Shown one piece after another: positions 1 through 8,074 of a stretch of DNA of 37,492 bases (positions within the stretch are counted from its first letter, which is position 1; each line of letters begins with the position of its first letter). The stretch comes from Thermoanaerobaculia bacterium (GTDB lineage: Bacteria > Acidobacteriota > Thermoanaerobaculia > Multivoradales > JAHEKO01). The DNA lies in contig CALZKB010000012.1 in NCBI GenBank assembly GCA_945787575.1, positions 1 through 37,492 of the forward strand. The letters run 5' to 3'. A program made the position numbers and the translations under genes. Under the pieces are notes generated by a model that had not been told where the DNA came from, did not search any database, and saw only the letters and a list, made by a program, of their open reading frames with translations.

Positions 1-406
1 GAACCGCGGCGGCTGCGGGAACTGCCGCTGGACTCGTTGCCGGTTGACTCCTCTGGGTGGCTCGGACATTGAGCCACACCTGCGCCAGCTGATCCTGGAC
101 CACCGCCGCGTCCTCGACCAGGACGCCGCTCCCGGTTCCGGCAGCGCCCGCAACGGCGAGCCGGCTGAACTTGGTCAGCTGGGCGTTGAGCAACCGAATG
201 CTGCGAGCATCGGCATCCGAAACGAGGGTTCCCTGCAGCTCCATGTGGCTGGTGATCTCGTCGAGCCACTCGGCCTGTGTCTGCATCGCCTGGATCTGTT
301 CACTCGAGGCGAGCGCTTGAGCCAAGACCGCTTCCTGGCCGAGGCCGATGACCGGAATCATCACCGCCAGGACGCATCGGCGGATCTTCGAAAGTCGAGT
401 TCTCAT
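1..406 (-). CDS. Hypothetical secreted protein (partial, runs off window start)
   Basis: Reverse-strand reading from ATG at 404-406: [83 protein letters not shown]..., open to the window edge, with signal-peptide-like N terminus. The provided track missed it because it is truncated. Confidence 0.6.
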   Translation of the reverse strand, partial: MRTRLSKIRRCVLAVMIPVIGLGQEAVLAQALASSEQIQAMQTQAEWLDEITSHMELQGTLVSDADARSIRLLNAQLTKFSRLAVAGAAGTGSGVLVEDAAVVQDQLAQVWLNVRATQRSQPATSPAAVPAAAAV

Positions 407-649
407 CTTCGCTTCCCCCTTTCGTATGGCTGCGCCCGACAGCTCGAGCCGACTTTCGGCGAGCTTCTTGCGCAGTGACACTCCCTGATCTCGCAAGGCC
501 GGTGCCACTCCCGACGGCACCGGCCAAGCCCGCTCGACCGCCAACAACCAAGCGGCTTTCCGGCCTCTCAAGAGAACTCTGGACGCGCCGACGTGGCACA
601 CATCGGAGACTTGCGCTCACCAGCAATCGGAAGCTACGCTCCGATTCCA

Positions 650-2056
650 TGCACATCCGAGCCGTAGTCATCTCGAACGACCCCGAGTGGTGTCTCGAGA
701 TTCGCCGTTTGTTGCCGAGCGACGACCTGTCGACGGTCGATTCGTTCTACGACTCGGCCGCGATCGGACGGCTGGAGGGTCTCAGCTTCGACCTGGCGTT
801 CATCGACCGGCAGGCGCTCGACGAGCCGTTGGAGCAGGCCCTCGAGCCCCTGACCGCACATCGCGACCGCCCCGGGATCTTCGTGCTGCAGAAGAAGGAG
901 ACGCCGGAGCAGACGGACGAGCTGATCGCCGCGGGCTGCAACGCGGTGATCGGCGCCAGCGCAGCACCCGACCTGCTCGGGCGGACCCTGAGCACTCTCG
1001 TCACGCGCTGGCAGGGGGTGATCTCGGAACGCCTGGCAGCCGGCGAGAAGCGCCCGGACTTCCGGCTTGGCGACTTCGCGTCCTACAGCCCCGCGATGAG
1101 CGAGACCCTGAAACTGGCCGAGCGGGTGGCGCGAGCCGACAGCTCGATCCTCATCACCGGCGAGACCGGCGTCGGCAAGGAGTGGATGGCCCGGGCGATG
1201 CATGCCACCAGCCGGCGCTCGGACGGCCCTTTCGTAGCCGTCAACTGCGCCGCCATCCCCGCGGAGCTCCTCGAGAGCGAGCTCTTCGGCCACGAAAAGG
1301 GCGCTTTCACCGGCGCCGTCCGGGCCCATCGCGGCTACTTCGAGCTAGCCCACGGCGGCACCCTGATGCTGGACGAGATCGCAGGACAAGACCGTGCGTC
1401 GGGTCGGCGCCGAAGCGGGACAGCCCTTCGATGTGCGGGTGATGGCGGCGACCCATCGCGACCTGGCCGAGGAGATCGAGGCGGGGCGTTTCCGCGAAGA
1501 TCTCTTCTACCGTCTGGCGGTCGTGACGCTCGAGGTGCCCCCCCTGAGGCGCCGGCAAGAGGACATTCCGCATCTGGCTCGGAACCACCTCGAGAGGCTC
1601 GGTACCGAGGTCTTGACCTTTGCCAAGGCGATCGACGACGAGGCCATGGCGGCTCTGGTCAGCTATTCCTGGCCCGGCAACGTGCGCGAGTTGATCAACG
1701 TCATCGAGCGCGCGGTGCTTCTGTGCGACCGCTCGAGCCTCGGATGCCAGCACTTGCCGGCCATCATCGTGGGTGAACGTGTCTCTTCGGCGGACGCGCT
1801 GCCCGGAGGCTACCTCCAGCTCCACGTGCCCGATTGGACGAAGATCTCGCTTAAAGAAGTCCGGCAAAAGACGCTCGAAGCCATCGAGCGGATCTACCTG
1901 TCCGAACAGCTACGGCGTCACCAGGGCCGCATCGCCGAAACCGCGAAGAGCTCGGGCATCGACCCGCGATCGCTCTACGACAAAATGAAGCGACTCGGCC
2001 TCGACAAGGCCGACTTCAAGCCGGGGACCACGCCGGACGGCGAGGCTCAGGGCTAG
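650..2056 (+). pseudogene. Sigma54-dependent response regulator (receiver-like + AAA+ + Fis HTH), split by an internal frame-shifting deletion
   Basis: ORF 475..1776 carries [14 protein letters not shown]..., GETGVGKE (Walker A), [16 protein letters not shown] (Walker B), then becomes nonsense. ORF 1394..2056 resumes as [28 protein letters not shown]...FREDLFYRL...[16 protein letters not shown]...Fis HTH in another frame. The join is near 1381. Confidence 0.8.
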
Positions 2057-2691
2057 AACGCGGTCCGCCCGGGCGCCGAGGAGCCGGTGATCTCCGCTTC
2101 CCGCTCCCGTTCGCCGAGCCAACGGGCGTGGACGACGAAGCGCTGCGGCGCGGCGCCGACGTAGTCGAACGGGTAGCAGGTGATCAGCGTCAATTGACGC
2201 CCGCCTCGCGGATCGATGACGTCGACCTGGGTCGGTTCGACCACCCGGGTCTCTTCGATCCGATAGGAATGGATGGCGTACGGGGTCTCGATCTCGACTT
2301 CCTGTCCGACGACGACTCGGCGCAGACCGCGGAAGAAGGAGTCGCGGTGTGCCGCAAAGCTCGCATTGCCCCGCTCACCAGGCAGCGCCGTCCCGGGAAA
2401 GTGCCCCACCGCCCGCTTCAGGGTCTTGGCGTCGATACCCTCGAGCGCCACGGCGTCGACCTCGGCCTCTGAGATGACGATTCGCCCTACCACCGACCCC
2501 AGCGCCGGCCGCGGCGTCGGCGCGGAATCGAGCAGCTCTTCCGACGGCGGCAACCGACCCTCGAGCTCGCTGCGGCCCGCCTGCTGGGTCGCGCGGCGCT
2601 CGAGCACCTCGACTCCGATCCACAGCAGCAGAGCCAAACCGATCACGATCGCGAGGGTGCCGGGCAGCACACGAATCGGAGCCTTGGCCAT
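2053..2691 (-). CDS. Sortase (class D-like), N-terminal TM anchor
   Basis: N-terminal TM (TLAIVIGLALLLWIGVEVL), GNASFAAHRDSFFRGL (catalytic His), LTLITCYPF (catalytic Cys), RFVVHARW (Arg). Confidence 0.9.
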   Translation of the reverse strand: MAKAPIRVLPGTLAIVIGLALLLWIGVEVLERRATQQAGRSELEGRLPPSEELLDSAPTPRPALGSVVGRIVISEAEVDAVALEGIDAKTLKRAVGHFPGTALPGERGNASFAAHRDSFFRGLRRVVVGQEVEIETPYAIHSYRIEETRVVEPTQVDVIDPRGGRQLTLITCYPFDYVGAAPQRFVVHARWLGEREREAEITGSSAPGRTAF

Positions 2692-2708
2692 GAGTCATTC
2701 GCGCGAAA

Positions 2709-2746
2709 AGCCCGCCCCGCCCGGGGAGTGAACCTCGGGGCGGGGC
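2709..2746 (-). terminator. GC-rich hairpin followed by a short T tract, between the LPXTG gene and the sortase gene
   Basis: GCCCCGCCC (2714-2722) pairs with GGGCGGGGC (2738-2746). On the minus strand the stem is followed by GGGCTTTTCG. Confidence 0.5.
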
Positions 2747-2765
2747 GACGACTCTTCTGGGAAGT

Positions 2766-3527
2766 CTAGCGCCAGAACCTCGACACCAGACCACCAGCGA
2801 TCAGCAGCAGACCGACGAGGGCAACCATGGGCGACTGGCTGGCAGTCTGCGGCAGGGTCACCATCGGCTCGGGCGCCTCGACCGGGGCAGGTGCCGGCTC
2901 GGGAGTCGGAGCCGGAGCCGGCTTCGGGATGTCCTGATAGGAGATCTTCACCGGCGACTCGTCGAACGTGTCCGGCAGCAGCACCAGTCCGGTCGCCATA
3001 TAGCTCGGCGGCTTGGTCGACACCACCCTGTAGGTCAGGGCGACACGCTGATTCGGCTTGGGGAACGGCTGACGGAAGGTCTTCGGGTCGATCACGAAGG
3101 CGTGCTTGCCCTGCTGGGTGCGAATGATCATTTGGTGCGGCGAGGTCACCGCCCCATCGAAGCGACCGATGATCGCCCGCTCGCGGATTCCCTTGCCCTC
3201 GACCCACACTTCCTGATCGACGAGGATGACGCGCTCCGCCACCTTCGAGCCGGGAGTGGTTTCACGCACGACTACCAGACTGCCTTCGCCCACAGGGCGC
3301 TGCGGCATGAGCGTGCTGTCGTTGAGCACGAAGACCTCGCGGCCCTTCTTGGTCCACAAGGCGAGCCTGCCTTCCTTCTTGGTGATCACGATACCCGACC
3401 TGAAGCCGGACTCCGTCTGGGTCTGTGCCTTCTCCGCGCCCTGCGCGACGGCAGGTGCAGCCAGCCCGGCCAGGGCCAGCACCGCGAGCGCTGGCGCAAG
3501 TGCGGCCAACTTGAGTAACTTGTTCAT
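2766..3527 (-). CDS. LPXTG-type cell-surface-anchored protein (sortase substrate)
   Basis: Signal peptide MNKLLKLAALAPALAVLALAGLAAPAVAQ; C terminus VTLPQTASQSPMVALVGLLLIAGGLVSRFWR (LPQTA + TM + basic tail). Confidence 0.85.
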   Translation of the reverse strand: MNKLLKLAALAPALAVLALAGLAAPAVAQGAEKAQTQTESGFRSGIVITKKEGRLALWTKKGREVFVLNDSTLMPQRPVGEGSLVVVRETTPGSKVAERVILVDQEVWVEGKGIRERAIIGRFDGAVTSPHQMIIRTQQGKHAFVIDPKTFRQPFPKPNQRVALTYRVVSTKPPSYMATGLVLLPDTFDESPVKISYQDIPKPAPAPTPEPAPAPVEAPEPMVTLPQTASQSPMVALVGLLLIAGGLVSRFWR

Positions 3528-3817
3528 CTGATACAACTCCCTTCCGAGGAATCGGCGCACGAACTTGTGCGGCACTCCTCGCCGGAGCAAGCGCAGTGCC
3601 AAACCTGGGCGCCTCGGAGAGAACACCCGAAGAGGCCTTTTTTCAACGACTTAGCGGCCAGATTGCCAAGCGCAGAACCTGCCGGACTGGAGGTCCGGAG
3701 GTGGGGGCTCCGATTCGAATCGGAGAGCCTCGGCCAGATCGCCGGCGTCTCTCACCTCCGAGAGACCCCGTCCCTGCATTGTCCTGGGTTGCCAACAGTT
3801 GCCAGTGTCCGCCCGCG

Positions 3818-5125
3818 TTATCTGGACGGAGACGCTCCGTAAGAGCGGGCCTCCAGCACCGTCGGAATCGGCATATTCTGTGGGTCGTACTCCTTCTTCG
3901 GCGCATAGTCGCGAATCGCGACGGTGGTTCCCTGGAGGTTCTTCCCGAGCAGCCGGGCCACCTCGTTCCGCCAGCCCGGATTCGCCCTGACCTCCTCGAC
4001 GTCGAGGGTTTTCACATCGCCCAAGGCGAGGGGGATTCCCGGCGCGATGCTGACATTCCCCTCGGCCTCGTCCACCGCCGGAAACTCCTCGATCTGCTCG
4101 ATCGAGATCGGTTGCTTGCGCCCGCCCGCCGAGACGATCATCGCCACGGATTCGGGCTCCGTCTCACCGTGTAGGAGCCCGTTCCCGACAAAGTTGTTGC
4201 GGCTGATGACGAGTGACGGCAGCTGGCCATGCAGCGCCAGAACAGCGCCACCGAAATTGGCGTAGAACAAGTTGTTCGTGAGGACGATCTCGTCCGCCGC
4301 GTCCCTGGGGCCCAGCTCGACGGCAGCGGGCAGCCCGGTGTCCGGGTCGGGATTGTAGGCCCAGTTGACCAGGAAGCTGCAGTGGTCGACCTCGATCCGG
4401 GCCGGCCGATTCCGGAAGCGGGCCGTGTCGAGTTTGAGGGGGATGCGGTTGTTGAGGAAGATCGAGTTGGAGAAGCGGATCACCGCTTGCGGAGTGGCCG
4501 CGCGAATCGTCGTCTCCATCACTCGATTCGCCGAGTTCATGAAGATGCAATTGTCGAACGCCAGCTCGTCGAGCTCGAGGTAGTTGAACTTGATGAACAC
4601 GTGGGTCGAGGACTTACCGACCAGCAGGCTATTGGTGTCGACGTCGTAAGCGTTCGAGGCCGCAGTGTCGAACAGCAAGCCATCGACCACCAGCGACCCC
4701 AGCTTGCTGTTCCGGGCGAAGGTCCAGAGCGGCGCACTGCGCTCGGCGATGGTGACGATGCGAGATGGGCTGTGGAAGGGATTCCGCGACGCGAAGTCGT
4801 CCGTGTGGCCGCCCTCGATTCGCAACTCGCCGGCGGGGTTGGCGAACGCCGGCAGAGCATAGGCGCCGGATCCGAGATCGCCGTCGAAGTCGCCCGCTGC
4901 GAGCTTGAGCAGGACCTTCACCTCACCACCGGCGTTGAGGTCGCCGGCTGCCTTGGCGAACCCCTTGCTCAACGACGAGAGCCAAGCGCCACCTTCCCGC
5001 TCCGCCGCCGCTTCGCCCGCCTCTCGGTCACCGCCGACGAAGTAGGTGACGGCCGCGGCCTCGACCAAGCTCGGACAGAGGGATAGGGCAAGCACTAATA
5101 GAACAGAACCTGGACAGCTGCGCAT
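3818..5125 (-). CDS. Secreted right-handed beta-helix-like protein
   Basis: Signal peptide MRSCPGSVLLVLALSLCPSLVEA from ATG at 5123-5125; repeated short IRFSNSIFLNN / IEVDHCSFLVNW / IVLTNNLFYANFGG rungs typical of beta-helix repeats. Confidence 0.65.
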   Translation of the reverse strand: MRSCPGSVLLVLALSLCPSLVEAAAVTYFVGGDREAGEAAAEREGGAWLSSLSKGFAKAAGDLNAGGEVKVLLKLAAGDFDGDLGSGAYALPAFANPAGELRIEGGHTDDFASRNPFHSPSRIVTIAERSAPLWTFARNSKLGSLVVDGLLFDTAASNAYDVDTNSLLVGKSSTHVFIKFNYLELDELAFDNCIFMNSANRVMETTIRAATPQAVIRFSNSIFLNNRIPLKLDTARFRNRPARIEVDHCSFLVNWAYNPDPDTGLPAAVELGPRDAADEIVLTNNLFYANFGGAVLALHGQLPSLVISRNNFVGNGLLHGETEPESVAMIVSAGGRKQPISIEQIEEFPAVDEAEGNVSIAPGIPLALGDVKTLDVEEVRANPGWRNEVARLLGKNLQGTTVAIRDYAPKKEYDPQNMPIPTVLEARSYGASPSR

Positions 5126-5286
5126 TTCGGCTCCTCGTCGGTAGGTGCATCGCAACGCCCGGGGCTCCCAGAGCCCGGGTGAAGGATCCAGATGGCCTCT
5201 CAGTTCTTCGACTTTGTCTTCGTAAACAATCACGCGGCGATGGGTCAACACCCCTTGGGGTGGGGTCCGTCGAGCCGTGCTCCGGG

Positions 5287-5973
5287 TCAGCCGCCACCGG
5301 CCGGGTAGGTTCGCCCGGCTTCCAACCCCTGCGGATTCGGATCGGTGTTCCGAAAGTTGACCGCGATCGACGAGCAGTCCCCTCCCGTGCCTGGCAGCCC
5401 CGGAAGGCGGGAGCACGGGTGAACCGAGAAGTGGAGGTGGGGAACCCCACCCGTGTTGCCGGTGTCCCCGCTACGGCCCACCGACTCACCGGCGGCGACG
5501 AGCTCGCCCACTTCCACCAGGTTGCCGTCGCGGGTCAGGTGCGAGTAAAGCGCAACCGTTCCGTCGTCGTGCTCGATCGTGACGAGATTGGTGCGCGACC
5601 GATCGCCGTCCTCGGCGCCGCCGAGCGAGTGAACGACCACCCCCGACCGGGCGGCTGTCACCGTCGTGCCGAGCGGCATCAAGAAATCGTACCCGTTGCT
5701 CCAGAAGCCGGAATGGCCGAAGCCGGAGCAGTTGGCCTGGTTGACGTAGTAGGCGGTCCCCACTGGGTAGGGAAGCGCGTAGGGCGAGGACTGCCACGCA
5801 CCGAAGGGGCCACAGATGTCGGGCTCTGCGCGGGGCGCGCTGGGGCTATCACCGTGGTCGCAGGCGGCAACCGAGAGCACCAGGAGGGCGCGCGGGAGGA
5901 GGGCTGCCGCCCACCGACGAAAAGCGGGGAGGGCTCGAAGCCGAGAGGTCTTTCCTGCAGAGATCTGGCGCAT
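5287..5973 (-). CDS. M23-family metallopeptidase (LytM-like) lipoprotein
   Basis: Lipobox-like LLVLSVAACDH; GYDFLMPLGTTVTAARSGVV...LVTIEHDDGTVALYSHL...VGRSGDTGNTGGVPHLHFSV (HxH). Confidence 0.85.
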   Translation of the reverse strand: MRQISAGKTSRLRALPAFRRWAAALLPRALLVLSVAACDHGDSPSAPRAEPDICGPFGAWQSSPYALPYPVGTAYYVNQANCSGFGHSGFWSNGYDFLMPLGTTVTAARSGVVVHSLGGAEDGDRSRTNLVTIEHDDGTVALYSHLTRDGNLVEVGELVAAGESVGRSGDTGNTGGVPHLHFSVHPCSRLPGLPGTGGDCSSIAVNFRNTDPNPQGLEAGRTYPAGGG

Positions 5974-6119
5974 CGTGTTCGTCGCTCTTCCCTCCTGCCC
6001 AGAGACGCGACATCGTAGGAGACGATCCGCAAGATCGCCCCGACGCCCACGTGCGCTTTAGTCCCATCGGCCTAGCGTCGATCCCGGAGACCGGACCGTC
6101 GGCGGCCGACGGATCGACA

Positions 6120-7344
6120 ACGAAAGGCCCTCACCAGTCGACGCCGATGATCGGCAGCCAGGGAGTGCGCCAGCGGCTCGAGCGCTATCGTCTTCTGGAG
6201 CTCCTCGATGGCTTCGTCGTTCCTGCCCGTTATGAGCAGAACGCCGCGCTCCCTTTTCGGCCTCCGTCCAATTCCAACCCAGCGCGAGAGTTATATTTGC
6301 CAGCGTCAGATGGGCATCGGAGACGGAATCGTCCAGGTCAAGAGCCTGAAAGGCGTAGGCCTTGGCTTTCTCGAGCGACTCGCTTGGCGACTCGACGGCG
6401 CCCCTCGCAAGCCACAGATAGAGCTCGGCCAGTCCGCCATGCGGCTGAGCGTAGTCCGGGGCGATGGCGATCGCCTGCTCGAACGCCTCTCTTGCCTTGC
6501 CAACGGCCTCCTCTCCGCGCTGGTCGGAGAAGTAAAGGCCCACCTCCTGCGGTGAGAGCGTGATACGGATCCGCTCGGCAATGGCGCGGGCCACGTCGCT
6601 CTGCAGGCCGAGAACATCTTCCAGCTCGCGCTCGAAGTTGTTGGCCCACAGGTGTCGCTCCGGTCCGATACCGACGAGTTGCGCGGTGATCCGGACCGTG
6701 TTCTCCGATCTCAAGACCGACCCCTCGATCACGGCATCGACTCCGAGCCTGCCGGCAATCTCCTCGAGAGAGTCCTGGGTGTCGCGGTAGCGGTTGACCG
6801 AGGTCCGAGAGATGACGCGCAGCGCGCCGATCCTGGAGAGCTCGGTGATCGGTGCGCCGTGCATCCCGTCGACGAAGTACTGCTGTTCGGGATCGCCCAT
6901 CAGGTTGTCGAGAGGAAGCACCGCGAGTGATTTGATCTCGCCAGTCTCGGGCGTTGCGGGAGCCCCTCTTCCGGTCAGCCAGGCGAAACCGCCCGCGACG
7001 GTCAGCATGGTGACCGCCGCGATCGCTAAGCGCCAGCCGAACGCCCGCTCGAGCCTGGGCGCGACGGCCTCTGTCGCCGGAGCGCTCCTCTCGGAACGGA
7101 GAAGCTCCGCCAGATCCGTCCGCACGCCGTGCACCGACTGGTACCGGTCATTGGGGTCCTTTGCCAGCATCTTCCTGACGATGTGTCCGAGTAGCTCCGG
7201 CGTTTGGTCACTGTAGCGGGCCAACGGGTCGGTTTCGAAGGCCGCACCGAGGAACTTCAGTGCGACCTTGCGGCCAAGAACGGTGTCCTCGGCGAGATAC
7301 ACTTCACCCATCCCGCCTTCGCCGAGCTTCTTCAGTATCTGTTA
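6120..7344 (-). pseudogene. Degraded Ser/Thr protein kinase-TPR (FlgO-like region) gene
   Basis: In-frame TAA at 7342-7344 just before [30 protein letters not shown]. The kinase core is absent: ..[11 protein letters not shown] runs straight to [29 protein letters not shown] region leaves frame near 6235-6260 and [27 protein letters not shown] continues in another frame. Confidence 0.8.
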
Positions 7345-7516
7345 ATGCCCGTAAGTTAGGCCGATCATGGCTCGCGGTCAGCTCTACGCTACGGTCGCGA
7401 GCCGCGCAGAGGACCACCTCGAGGGGTGGGTGTCACCGGTTGTGAGCGAGACCCTCGGGGCAGCGTTGGGGATTGGGGGGCGGCACCCGGCCGCCTCGAC
7501 CTACCGGCTAGGCCGC

Positions 7517-7723
7517 TCAGGTAAAGCCGGAGCCGGCACCGCAACCACCGGCTGTCGGGACCGACGCCTTGCCGTCCGAGCTGCTGGCAAAGGTCGAATA
7601 CTGCTTCTCCAACTTGGCCGCATCACATTGCGGGCAGCTCAGGCCATCAGCGCCTTCGCCGATTCTCTGCAGGATCTCGAAGCGGTGTCCGCACTCGGCA
7701 CAGGCGTATTCGTAGAGTGGCAT
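7517..7723 (-). CDS. FmdB-family zinc ribbon protein
   Basis: [45 protein letters not shown]: CxxC...CxxC putative regulatory protein family. Confidence 0.9.
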   Translation of the reverse strand: MPLYEYACAECGHRFEILQRIGEGADGLSCPQCDAAKLEKQYSTFASSSDGKASVPTAGGCGAGSGFT

Positions 7724-7897
7724 GATGATCTCTCCGGGCGCGAATTCTATCGACCTCGCGTGCTCCGGGGAAGTCGACCCTGTCGGTGTGCCCGACGGCG
7801 GGCGCCTGATGGCACTTGAAGATCAGACCCCGTGCCGTCTTCCGAAATGATCTTCCGCTGCTAGCGTCGCGGTCCTCGTCCGAGTCCGCTCCGGCCA

Positions 7898-8034
7898 CCG
7901 CGCTCGAGGTCAGCGCTTCGTCGCCGGTCAGTCGTCGGATCGCCGCCGCGACCTCCGCCTGCAGGAGCGTCGGCGCGACCAGAGCGCTTCCCTCGACAAC
8001 GGCCTCCTCGAGCCAACGTGCGCCTCGCCGCTCC
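7898..8034 (-). pseudogene. PIN-domain (VapC-like) toxin relic
   Basis: Reverse-strand reading ARWLEEAVVEGSALVAPTLLQAEVAAAIRRLTGDEAL resembles the central part of VapC-like PIN proteins. No complete N or C terminus is present. Confidence 0.45.
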
Positions 8035-8074
8035 ACCCAGTTACGGTCATTGCAGGCTGTGACGCTCTTGCGGC

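Noticed and set aside
3656-3743. Possible tRNA-Ser(GGA)-like cloverleaf (CCGGA-CTGGAGG-TCCGG plus GATTCGAATC)
   Set aside because: The T-arm would need an 8-nt loop without the G53-C61 closing pair, and I cannot build an acceptor stem; kept only as a structured element.
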